A stretch of DNA of 27,962 nt from Magnetococcales bacterium (GTDB taxonomy: Bacteria > Pseudomonadota > Magnetococcia > Magnetococcales > UBA8363), in assembly GCA_015232865.1 (NCBI GenBank), contig JADFYU010000032.1, positions 1 to 27,962 on the forward strand, in the 5' to 3' direction. The number at the start of each line of letters is the position of its first letter. Position 1 is the first letter of the stretch. The position numbers and the translations under genes are program-made. Shown here piece by piece: positions 16,292 through 25,700 of this stretch. Under the pieces are notes generated by a model. That model saw only the letters and a list, made by a program, of their open reading frames with translations. It had not been told where the DNA came from and made no database searches.

Positions 16292-19200
16292 TCTTCTACC
16301 TCCACGTTGAGTGGAATGCCTTCTTCCTGCGCCCACTGCTGCAATTGGATCGAACAGGCGTCATAATCGTATTGTCCCAGTTTGTCCAGTATGAATTCAA
16401 GGTGTTTTCGTCTCTCACCGGTTCGAGCCAGGGGGGTGATCTGCTCAATGACCTGCTCTACCGATGAATCAAAAGCGTTCAACAACAGCATGGCTTGTTG
16501 AAGGAGTGGGGTCAACTGCTCCGGTGTAACCGAAACCGACTCTTCTGCTAAAACGGATTCAGTAGAAGAGTCGGTTTCGGTCGATTTTGTTGGCAATGAA
16601 TCTTCAATGGTCGAAATAATTCGAGACAACTCCGCTTGTGTCTCTTTGATCAGCTTGGAAATCCGCTTTGATTTTTTTTGCTCTTGCACCGCTTTTTCGA
16701 TGGTTGCCGCCAACATTGCCAGGGTGGTTGCGCCAATGGTCGCACTGACCCCTTTCAAGGTGTGAGCGGTTTGAATGATCTCCTTCAGATGACCATTTTG
16801 CAAAGATGCAGCCATGATTTTTGCGGCATTTCGTTGATTGTTTGTGTATTTTGTTAGTATTTTCAAGTAAAGATCCTGATTTCCTCCCACATTGCGGATT
16901 CCGGTTTTTACATCGATTCCTGCCAAATCCGGAAAAGCCACGGCATCGGGACCATGGCTTTGATCGGTTGTAATAACGAACGAATCCGGTTGATTGGGAG
17001 GTGTGCCGGGTTTTGCGCGGATGTGACGAATCAGGGCGTCATATAGCCTGGCCGGTTCGATGGGCTTGGCGATATGGTCGTTCATACCGACCTTTAAACA
17101 TTTTTCCCGATCACCGGCCATGACATTGGCGGTCATGGCCAGAATGGGAAGCACGTCGCTGCTGATTTGCTTTCTGATCTCCTCTGTCGCGGCAAAACCA
17201 TCCATGACCGGCATTTGCACATCCATCAGAACGGCGTCAAAATGACCGCCTATAGCCAGGTTGACCGATTCCAGGCCGTTATTGGCCACGGTAACCTCAG
17301 CGTCCATTGCTTTCAGGATCTCTTGAGCGACCTGTTGATTGATTTCATTGTCTTCAACCAATAAAATGCGGGCTCCAGATAACTGTTTTTTGGCGTGCTT
17401 TAGCGGGACCAGTTCGGAGCGGGCGACGATTTTATCCTTGGAGTATTTCATCTTGGTGGTAAAACGGAAAGTGCTGCCAACACCCGGTTGGCTTTCGACT
17501 CGAATCTCTCCACCCATCATTTTGACCAATCGTTTACTGATGACCAGGCCCAATCCGGTGCCGCCATATCGACGGGTAATGCTGGTATCGGCTTGATGAA
17601 AGGGTTGAAAGAGCGAGGCGATCTGGTCGTAGGTCATGCCGATGCCGCTATCTTGAATGCTGAACTGAAGAGTAACCTCCTGGTCAGACTGTTCAAGTGG
17701 TTCTACCGATAAAGAGATGCGGCCACGTTCGGTAAATTTGACCGCATTGCCGACTAAATTATTGAGTACCTGCAACAGGCGAAAAGAGTCACCGATCAGA
17801 TGGTTTGGAATGGTGTCAGCACTGTTAAAGCTGAAGGCTAATTTTTTTTCAGAACATTTTACCGTGAAGGTTGCGTTGACACTGTCCAAGATTTCCGACA
17901 AGGTAAAGCTTCGTTGCTCCATACTCAGTTTGCCGGCCTCAATTTTGGAAAAATCAAGGATATCGTTGATGAGTCGCAACAGGGAGTGGGCAGAATTCTC
18001 AATTTTTCTTTGATAATCCCGCTGCTTTGACGACAGTTTGGTCTGGCCGCAAAGATGGCTCAAGCCGATGATGGCATTCATGGGCGTGCGAATTTCATGG
18101 CTCATGTTGGCCAGAAAATCGCTTTTGGCCCGGTTGGCCATTTCTGAATCGTGGCGGGCCTTCTCAATTTCCATCTCGAATGTCTTGCGCTGGGTTATGT
18201 CATGGATGATCCCCAGCATCCGTTGTGGATCTCCTTGCTCATCTCGAAAAATGATCCCCGATTCCAAGACATGACGGACCTGTTTATCGGCTCGAATGAT
18301 GCGATGCTCAACCGAATAGCTCTTGTTTGTTGAGTTCAGGGATGCCTGAATATTATTTTTCACCTCGTTTACATCATCCGGATGAATATGGCTCAACAAG
18401 AGCGAGTAGGTCGGATTGATGGTTGATTGATCCAGTCCAAAAATTCGGAACACCTCCGCCGACCAAAAGAGTTGGTTCGTTTCCATTACCCATTCCCAAC
18501 TACCCAGATGGGCGATGGATTGTGCCTGCTCCATGATTTGTTGGTTTTTTTGTGCAAAGGATTCGGCTTGACGGCGAACCAAAATTTCGTTTTCCAGGGA
18601 TTGGTTGGCCTTGTAGAGATCTTGGGTCCGTTCGACAACCCGAGATTCCAGGTTATCCTGGATCTTCCAAAGTTCGATGGTCTGCTGTTTAAAGGTCTCT
18701 GCCAACTCCTCTAACTCATCACCGGTTCCCACCGGGCCAATAAACAGCCCCTCTTTTCGGGAACTGTTTCGAACCTGCTGGCAGAGCTTCAAAATAGGGG
18801 CTGCGGTTCGACGGCCGATTCGAAAAGCCAGCAGGATGGCCCCGATCAAAATGGCCAGAATCAGTAACACCTCGTCGATCACCGTGCGATGAATCGGTTC
18901 CAGGAAGGAGCCTTCATCGATGGTAATCACCACACGCATTTTCAACTTATAAATCCACTCATCCTCTTTGGTGGGCAGGATGGAGAGGGTGATAAGATCT
19001 TGGCCTGTGGCTATGGGTTCCTTGTGGAGGGGAACGTCATCGAAATAGAAAAAGAATTGTGCGCGTTCAGAGTGTCTGGTGGTTCTGGCAAGAATTTTCT
19101 CCAGGTCAAAATGGACCACTACAGCCCCTTGAGTGGTGTCGAAATATTGAATGGGATAACTGAAGATCAGGTTTTTTTTATTTAGATCGACCATGATGGC

Positions 19201-19635
19201 GGAACGGTCCAATCCCAGCGCCTCTCGAAGAGGAAGGGAGTCGTTGTAGTTGGCTGGAACATCCCGATCCACAAACAGGGGAGCGCCGCTATAATCGACC
19301 AGGATAAAAGCCACCACATTGCGACCGGCGGCAAAGTTTCTGGCCAGTTGCGGCAGATACTCTTCGCGTTTGTTGCGGTCGATCAATGCTTGAACGATCA
19401 GGGGATTCTCCGCCAGTTGCTGAATGTTGGCGGCCAGTTCATCCAGATGGGCATTCAGACTTAAAAACTGGTCTTCAGCCTCCTCTTCGTATTCCGCAAT
19501 CAGATTGTCCCGAACAATCTCGACCATATACACGGTCATCAAGCTGGTCACCAACAGCAAGGACGCGCCGACAAAGGTAGCGAATTGAAGAATCAGACGG
19601 CTTTTCAAGCTTTGCATCTTGAATGGAGAGATCAT
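16288..19635 (-). CDS. Hybrid sensor histidine kinase: dCache-like / HAMP / PAS / HisKA / HATPase / REC / HPt
   Basis: This is a 1115-residue membrane sensor. A first helix (~13-37) leads to a ~210-residue periplasmic domain of dCache type and a second helix (~254-272). HAMP and coiled-coil segments (~273-370) and one PAS fold (~372-485, HIHPDD) follow. The kinase core has MSHEIRTPMNAI (H513), N-box NNLVGNAVKF (626-635), DSGIG (662-666) and GGTGLGL (691-697). The receiver (755-870) has acceptor D805 in VLMDVQMPVMDG. The HPt has AHTLKGVSATIG (H958). After the HPt there is a ~75-residue helical tail (~1037-1115) that is also present in the other hybrid kinase of this run. The ATG is 3 nt after the binding-protein stop, with GGGAAG upstream. 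That makes the tandem binding protein its natural periplasmic partner, by inference. Confidence 0.92.
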   Translation of the reverse strand: MISPFKMQSLKSRLILQFATFVGASLLLVTSLMTVYMVEIVRDNLIAEYEEEAEDQFLSLNAHLDELAANIQQLAENPLIVQALIDRNKREEYLPQLARNFAAGRNVVAFILVDYSGAPLFVDRDVPANYNDSLPLREALGLDRSAIMVDLNKKNLIFSYPIQYFDTTQGAVVVHFDLEKILARTTRHSERAQFFFYFDDVPLHKEPIATGQDLITLSILPTKEDEWIYKLKMRVVITIDEGSFLEPIHRTVIDEVLLILAILIGAILLAFRIGRRTAAPILKLCQQVRNSSRKEGLFIGPVGTGDELEELAETFKQQTIELWKIQDNLESRVVERTQDLYKANQSLENEILVRRQAESFAQKNQQIMEQAQSIAHLGSWEWVMETNQLFWSAEVFRIFGLDQSTINPTYSLLLSHIHPDDVNEVKNNIQASLNSTNKSYSVEHRIIRADKQVRHVLESGIIFRDEQGDPQRMLGIIHDITQRKTFEMEIEKARHDSEMANRAKSDFLANMSHEIRTPMNAIIGLSHLCGQTKLSSKQRDYQRKIENSAHSLLRLINDILDFSKIEAGKLSMEQRSFTLSEILDSVNATFTVKCSEKKLAFSFNSADTIPNHLIGDSFRLLQVLNNLVGNAVKFTERGRISLSVEPLEQSDQEVTLQFSIQDSGIGMTYDQIASLFQPFHQADTSITRRYGGTGLGLVISKRLVKMMGGEIRVESQPGVGSTFRFTTKMKYSKDKIVARSELVPLKHAKKQLSGARILLVEDNEINQQVAQEILKAMDAEVTVANNGLESVNLAIGGHFDAVLMDVQMPVMDGFAATEEIRKQISSDVLPILAMTANVMAGDREKCLKVGMNDHIAKPIEPARLYDALIRHIRAKPGTPPNQPDSFVITTDQSHGPDAVAFPDLAGIDVKTGIRNVGGNQDLYLKILTKYTNNQRNAAKIMAASLQNGHLKEIIQTAHTLKGVSATIGATTLAMLAATIEKAVQEQKKSKRISKLIKETQAELSRIISTIEDSLPTKSTETDSSTESVLAEESVSVTPEQLTPLLQQAMLLLNAFDSSVEQVIEQITPLARTGERRKHLEFILDKLGQYDYDACSIQLQQWAQEEGIPLNVEVEE
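16529..16581. repeat. Long inverted repeat inside the hybrid kinase gene
   Basis: ACCGAAACCGACTCTTCT (16529-16546) and AGAAGAGTCGGTTTCGGT (16564-16581) are perfect 18-nt complementary arms. Three more pairs inside (one G:U) leave an 11-nt loop. It lies in the linker between the HPt domain and the C-terminal tail and encodes a Ser/Thr/Glu-rich stretch (TETDSSTESVLAEESVSV). It would form a very stable hairpin in the mRNA. Confidence 0.85.
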
Positions 19636-19638
19636 CGG

Positions 19639-21381
19639 CTATCTTCCCGATCCAGCATTCACTGGAAGCAGGTCTCCCTGGCCTTGAAACCGACCCAGCT
19701 TGATGTCAGATTGATTCAATGCGTCATGGTTGGTTTGAGAAAAGGTCGGTTGATAGCGTTTGACCCGGCCTTCATGGGGGGGGAGGGATTCCAAGGCATT
19801 TCGTATGGCCACCCGATCGGCAATTCCGGCTTTTTCGATGGCCACAGCCAACAGATGCACCAGATCATAAGCGTTGGCAAAACCCGAACCGGCCTGCAGC
19901 AGAAGGTCTGGCTCGGTATGAAAAAACTGGCGATAATTGTTCAGGATTTTTTGGCCCTTTTCATTGATTGGCGGTGAAAGAAAAATGGTTTGAGGAACGA
20001 TCACTTCCCGTTCTTCCCGGGGAACCAGGAAAGGGATGCCGAACTCTTCGACCAGCTTTTTCTCCTCACCGATGATGGTGCTCTGTTTGCCAGCCATAAT
20101 GGCGACAAGATTGGGGAGTTGATTGAAAAAACGAATATTGTCAATACCTCTTTCCGGCACGCCTTGGTGATCGCGGGTCAATAAATGCAGTTTGCGACCC
20201 AACACGCCACCGTGTTGGTTGATCTCATGGCTGGCCAGGGTCGCGCCCTGTTTAATGGCCAGGGAGGCCAGAGGATTCATGGTCGATAGATCGGCGTCCA
20301 GCCCGATCAGCAGGGGCCGGTCCTGTTCTTCCAGATCTTCTAGTCGATCCAAAGTGATGTATTCCTGAGCAAGAGAGACCACGTCCGAGCCGAGGATTGC
20401 CTCAAATTTTCTGGGGATATGGGCCATTTTTTGTTGAAAAACGTCGATTTGATCAGGGGTGAGCAGGCTGACCTGAACCTCCTGATTCTTGATCTGTTCC
20501 AACAGATCCTTCTCTCGGCGTTGGGTCTCTTCCCGTTCCCAGCGGGTGATTTTTTTTGCGGTCTGGATCAAGATGTTCTGATCATTCAAGGAGAGGGCGT
20601 CCAAACGCTTTTTACTGATGGAAAAGACGTAACCCAAATAGGCATGGCTACTCAGGGTCAGGTGGCTCTGAACCGTATGAAATCCCATGGAGACGATAGC
20701 GATCAGCGGGTTTTCCTGACCGTCCACCACCCCGTTGGCCAGCGCTTTGTGGGTGGCGTGAAAATCGATGGGTATGGTGACCGCCCCCATGCTTTCAAAC
20801 TGTTCTTGAATAATGGGGCTTTTCATGATGCGCATTTTCAGCCCGTCAAAATCAGCGGGGAGACCAAGGGGTTGATTGGCGGTAAAATGTTTGAAACCGT
20901 TTTCCCAAAAGGTGACGCCCTTCAGGCCGATCCGATCCAGTTTTTGTAAGAGCTTTTCTCCGAATTGCCCATCCAAGGCGGTGTAGAGTGTCTGTGGCGT
21001 GTTGAAGAAAAAGGGCAGATCCAACACCTGCATGGCGGGAACGGCGATGCTCAGTTTTGCCGTTGGCGTTAAGACCATGGCCAACTCTCCACGGCGAGCC
21101 AACTCCAACATTTGATTGTCGTTGCCCAACTCTTGGTTGGGATGAACACGCACCTGCAATCGTCCGTGACTGGCTTTACTGACCTCTTTGGCAAAAAGTT
21201 CGGCTGCCTCATGCAGGGCGGTTCCGATCGGTATGTTCAAGCCCAACCTCAAGGTGTTGGATTCGGCGGTCTGGATGCGAGGCTCTTCTGAGGCGGTCCG
21301 GGTATAGATTCGAGCCGATAGAATGAACAGAATAACCAGCAACATCGCTGTCAAGATTGTCGTGACCTGTCTCTCTTTCAT
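19639..21381 (-). CDS. Membrane-anchored fusion of a TRAP-type (DctP) and a LivK-type periplasmic binding protein
   Basis: This is a 580-residue protein. Residues ~7-25 form a signal-anchor helix without an obvious cleavage or lipobox site. Residues ~43-345 are a DctP-family solute receptor: NQELGNDNQMLELARRGEL, FWENGFKHFTAN and LKMRIMKSP, the last with the ligand-binding Arg of TRAP receptors (R184). Residues ~357-545 resemble a LivK/Peripla_BP_6 receptor (IGLDADLSTMNPLASLAIKQGA, INQHGGVLGRKLHLL, YDLVHLLAVAIEKAG). That half is only about 190-220 residues, against ~340 normally. It jumps from IPFLVP (449-454) to the region near the end (ILNNYRQFF), so the central lobe appears to be missing. 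No TRAP permease or Liv transporter genes are nearby. With kinases on both sides, a sensory role is more likely than uptake. It overlaps the previous gene by ATGA (21381-21378). Confidence 0.82.
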   Translation of the reverse strand: MKERQVTTILTAMLLVILFILSARIYTRTASEEPRIQTAESNTLRLGLNIPIGTALHEAAELFAKEVSKASHGRLQVRVHPNQELGNDNQMLELARRGELAMVLTPTAKLSIAVPAMQVLDLPFFFNTPQTLYTALDGQFGEKLLQKLDRIGLKGVTFWENGFKHFTANQPLGLPADFDGLKMRIMKSPIIQEQFESMGAVTIPIDFHATHKALANGVVDGQENPLIAIVSMGFHTVQSHLTLSSHAYLGYVFSISKKRLDALSLNDQNILIQTAKKITRWEREETQRREKDLLEQIKNQEVQVSLLTPDQIDVFQQKMAHIPRKFEAILGSDVVSLAQEYITLDRLEDLEEQDRPLLIGLDADLSTMNPLASLAIKQGATLASHEINQHGGVLGRKLHLLTRDHQGVPERGIDNIRFFNQLPNLVAIMAGKQSTIIGEEKKLVEEFGIPFLVPREEREVIVPQTIFLSPPINEKGQKILNNYRQFFHTEPDLLLQAGSGFANAYDLVHLLAVAIEKAGIADRVAIRNALESLPPHEGRVKRYQPTFSQTNHDALNQSDIKLGRFQGQGDLLPVNAGSGR

Positions 21382-22718
21382 TGACTGCCCAAACCCTCGG
21401 TTTTATCCAAAAACAGGCCGATTATAGCCGGTTTCTTCTGTTGGGCCTTTTTGAATTTGGAAAAGTGAATTTTAATCGGCTTTTTGTGCACGTCATGATC
21501 TGGAAAGAAAAACTCTTTTTGTATTTCATGGAGTCCGGGATCTTGAGTCAAGGTTGATAGGAGAGGCTCTAATTTTTCGGATATTTCCACGCCAAACAGG
21601 TTGTGCAGTGTCCACTCTTTTTGGTCTGTCTGGGAGCAACCGGACATTTTTTCAAAGGCTGTATTGAAAGAGATCAGTTTTCCGTTTGTCTCCAGGAGAA
21701 AAATGGGTTGGGGGAGCATGTCGATCAGCTGTTTTAGCAGCCTTTTCTCATCCTCCAAGGCTTTCTGGGTTTGCAGACGTTCTGTGATATCTCGAATAAT
21801 CCCCACCGTTCCAACATATGGCCGGGATTGAGTCGTTTCATCTGGGGGCGATAATCCATAAATTCCGGTACTATTGACCTCGACTCCCACCAAATTGTCA
21901 TCAATATTTTTAAACTCGACCATCTCGGCCGCATCTCCCGATTTGGTTTTCAGGCGAATTTCCAGCCCGGTGGTCATACGCAATCCACTGCGCCGTTCAT
22001 CGAATACTTTTTGATCGGGGTTGACGGTCCCTTTTCCAATGCGTTCGATGATGGTGTTCAGACAAGAGAAATTGATGTCGTCCTGATGGATGATTTCGGT
22101 AAAATGTTTACCAATCAATTCGGATTGTTCGTAGCCCAGTCGGTTGATCGATTTGTTCAAAAAGGTAAAACGGCCCTCGGAATCAATTTTATAAACGATA
22201 TCCGGGATGGTCTGAACCAACCCTTTGAACCGCTCTTCGCAGGAGGCCAGTTTTGCCAGATTTTCGGTCAGCTTTTCTTTGGCATCGATGAGTTGAATGG
22301 TGTTTTCTTGCAGTTTCTGATCAAAAAACCGTTTAGCCAGATGGCTTTTCACGCGGGTTTGAACAATGTGGGGATTGATGGGCTTGGTGATATAATCCAC
22401 CGCGCCCATTTGGAAGCCTTTTTCTTGATCCTGGATACCCGTCTTGGCGGTAATGAAGATGACGGGAATATCCTGGGTAGAGGCGTCCAGTTTGAGTTGT
22501 CTGCACACCTCAAACCCGTCCATCTCCGGCATCATGATATCCAGCAAGATCAGGTCTGGTTGCGGGGTTCGCTGCGCCAGTCGCAAGGCCAACTTGCCGT
22601 TGATGGCTGGACGCACGACATAGTCGTCAATCAGCGCCTGTTTCAGGATATCCAGATTTTCCGGTGTGTCATCCACAATCAAGATGGCGGGTTTTTCTGG
22701 CGTGACATCGGCCGTCAT
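21378..22718 (-). CDS. Receiver-PAS-PAS response regulator without a recognised output domain
   Basis: This 446-residue protein has a receiver (ILIVDDTPENLD; acceptor D60 in LLDIMMPEMDG; T90, K112). A helical linker (~125-160) leads to two PAS folds: ~160-315, starting ERFKGLVQTIPDIVYKI and closing with GIIRDITERL; and ~325-440, starting LLKQLIDMLPQPIFLLE. It ends at GLGSQ with no kinase, GGDEF, EAL or DNA-binding domain. It may be a phosphorylation-switched scaffold or a signal-modulating partner of the kinases. The ATG at 22718 overlaps the stop of the upstream MHYT kinase as ATGA. A longer start at 22751 would overlap that gene by 37 nt and adds 11 residues without homology. The stop in turn overlaps the next start by 4 nt. 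Confidence 0.87.
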   Translation of the reverse strand: MTADVTPEKPAILIVDDTPENLDILKQALIDDYVVRPAINGKLALRLAQRTPQPDLILLDIMMPEMDGFEVCRQLKLDASTQDIPVIFITAKTGIQDQEKGFQMGAVDYITKPINPHIVQTRVKSHLAKRFFDQKLQENTIQLIDAKEKLTENLAKLASCEERFKGLVQTIPDIVYKIDSEGRFTFLNKSINRLGYEQSELIGKHFTEIIHQDDINFSCLNTIIERIGKGTVNPDQKVFDERRSGLRMTTGLEIRLKTKSGDAAEMVEFKNIDDNLVGVEVNSTGIYGLSPPDETTQSRPYVGTVGIIRDITERLQTQKALEDEKRLLKQLIDMLPQPIFLLETNGKLISFNTAFEKMSGCSQTDQKEWTLHNLFGVEISEKLEPLLSTLTQDPGLHEIQKEFFFPDHDVHKKPIKIHFSKFKKAQQKKPAIIGLFLDKTEGLGSQ

Positions 22719-25700
22719 TGGTTTATCTCGATTTTCAGATTGTCGATACACTGTTTGAGAAGGCTTGCGGCCTCTTCAAAATCATATTGGCCAATCTGCT
22801 TTTCAATTCGATCTATCCAGGAGAGTAGATCGTTGGAAATGGATTCTTTGCGCAAAGATTCCAACGTGCTTTCCACGGCGGCATCATAAACGTCCAATTG
22901 TTTGACCGCCGTTTGCAAGAGGGCTTTCTGCCGCTCCGTGATGCCTTGGTCGTTGTTGGTTGGCGTCTGTGTTTCCGGTTTTGCGATGCGCTCGTCCAAT
23001 AGAGAACAGAGATTATCCAACTCGGATGTGACCTCATGCAGGTGCTCTTGGATTCTCTTCGGTTCGTCGCTGGACTTGATGGCGAACTCCAAGGCTCGGG
23101 ATTGTTCCTGGAGATGGTCGGCCCCAATGGTCCCCGAGACTCCCTTCAAGGTGTGGGCCAATCGTTCTGCCGTAGCGAAGTCCGCAATGGACAACGCTTC
23201 TCGGATCTTCGTTGCCGCCCCGCCTTGATTGGCGCGAAATTTGGTGAGAACGGACAAATACCGCTCCACGTTGCCACCCAGACGCATCAATCCTGTCTGT
23301 GTGTCAATTCCCGGTAGATCCAGAACTGGATGTTGTGTGTTCTCGTCCGCTTGTTTGTCGTCACTCTTGGTTGATAAATCATAAGGTTGTGGGTTAGCCG
23401 GTTTGACCCATCGAGAGAGAACCGAAAACAGGTTGGCCGGGTCCACCGGTTTAGCTATATGGTCCTGCATCCCGGCTTCCAGGCACTGATCACGATCACC
23501 GGACATGGCGTTGGCCGTCATGGCCAAAATGGGCAGGTTGGCAAATTCCGGTTGTTTGCGAATCTCCCTGGAGGCGGTCAACCCATCCATCACCGGCATT
23601 TGTACGTCCATCAATATCCCGTCAAACGATTGTTTGCCGATGATATCGATCGCCTGTTTGCCATTTTCAGCCACGGTTACGGTGATGTTGGCCTGCTCCA
23701 GTAGCTCTCTGGCAACCTGTTGATTGATCTCGTTATCCTCGACAACCAAAATCTGAGCGCCGGAAAGGACTGAAATATAATTCCGGCTGGCTCCATAAAC
23801 GACCCGATGCTCGTCACTCTCGGCTCGGGCCTCCCCGAACACCTCCATTATCGATTCAAAAAGCAGGCTCTGATTGATGGGTTTGACCAGGAATCCATCA
23901 ATCTGAGCTTCGATAGCAGCCCGTTTGACCACCGCTTCTTCACCATAGGCTGTTGCCATGATCATTTGAGGTGGCTTGATCAAACCCAGTTCGTTTCGGA
24001 TTTTTGTGGCGGTGGTAATGCCGTCAATTTCCGGCATCATGTAGTCGATGACAACCAGATCAAACGGATCACCAGCCATGTCCGCCTCCTGAACAGCAAT
24101 GATTCCCTCCTTCCCATCCGACACCTTGCTGACCTTGAAGGTAAAGGAGGTCAAGAAATCGGCGATGACGTTGCGAGCGCTCTCGTTGTCATCGACGACC
24201 AATACCTTCATGCCGCGCAGGTCGGTGGTTGGTATCAACACTTTTTCCGACATCCGGTTGGAAACCCCCAGAAGAACGTCGAAAATAAACTTGGAGCCGA
24301 CACCCTTTTCGCTCTCTGTACGCAATGTGCCGTCCATCATTTCGACCAGCCGCTGAGAAATGGTCAACCCCAACCCGGTTCCACCATATTTTCTGGTAAT
24401 GGAGACATCTGCCTGGGTAAAGGCTTGAAAGAGCCCTTTTTGTTGCTCCGGGGTCATGCCGATCCCGGTATCCCGTATGGTAAATTTCAGCCGGACCGTG
24501 TTTTCCGATCGCTCTTTCACTTCGGTTTGGACGGCTACCTCGCCTTTTTCAGTGAATTTAATGGCATTATTACAAAGATTGATCAAAATCTGCCCTAATC
24601 TCAGAGGATCACCAACCAAGCTGGGTGGAATATCGACGGCGGTCTCCATGAGAAACTCCAACTGTTTTTCTTGGGCCTTCATGGAGATCATGGCGGACAT
24701 ATTGCCCAGAACCTCCTCCAGGGTAAAATCAATTTTTTCCATGTCCAGACGTCCCGCTTCAATTTTGGAGAAGTCTAGAATATCATTGATAATGCGCAGA
24801 AGAGAGGTGGCCGAGTTGTGGACCTTGCGAATGTAATCTTTCTGACGAGCGGTCAGACGGGTTTGCAGGCAGAGATGGCTGAGGCCGATAATGGCATTCA
24901 TGGGTGTCCGAATTTCGTGGCTCATATTGGCCAGAAAATCGCTCTTGGCATGGGCGGCCGCTTCCGCCCCCTCTTTGGCAACAACCAGACTCGCTTCCAA
25001 ATCCTTCATGACCGTGACATCGGTACGGATGGAGACATATCTGAATGGTTTTCCCTTTTTGTCCAAAAAGGGAACGATGGAGGCGCGAACCCAATAAGGC
25101 TTGCCGGCTTTGTTGAGGTTTTTTACCTCGCCATGCCAGGGTCTCCCGTTGGCAATTTGTTTCCAAAGTGCTTGGTAGAATTCAGGTGAGTGTTCATCGG
25201 ATTTGACCATTCGGTGGTTTTTTCCAAGTAACTCCTCTTTTGTGTAGCCGCTTATGGCAATGAATTTTTCGTTGACGTAGGTGATGTTACCCTTCACATC
25301 GGTAGCGGAGACAATGGCATGTTCATCCAAGGCCAACATTTGAAACTCCAACTCCCGCCGTGCCGATCCTTCAGACTCCTCGGAGATGCGCCGCGACACA
25401 ACCAGCAGTGAAATCAGCCAGGAGAGCAGGATGCTGAGAATAATCCCGCAGACGATAATGACCCCGGCCACCGGGTTGTTGGCCCAATCGCCCCAGATGA
25501 AACGGGTCTCGTTGATATGAATGACCGCCTTCCAATCCTGCTTATCCCATTTCACCTGCCGTTTGATATCCGGGCGTAGCTCAACGATCAGACGATCAAA
25601 TATAAAGTGTCCCTGATCGCTCTTCAAAGAGCCTTGATTCCTGGTTTGCAAAAACTTCCAGATAGTCGGAAATTTTTCTGGAAAGGCGGGGGGACGATCA

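Noticed and set aside
19639..21381. Frameshift explaining the shortened LivK-like half
   Set aside because: The frame is continuous through 580 codons, and neither other frame on that strand shows the missing lobe; an internal deletion fits better.
22011..22889. 292-codon plus-strand ORF antisense to the REC-PAS-PAS and MHYT kinase genes
   Set aside because: It is antisense to well-supported domains. Length alone is expected in GC-balanced DNA with few stops in this frame.
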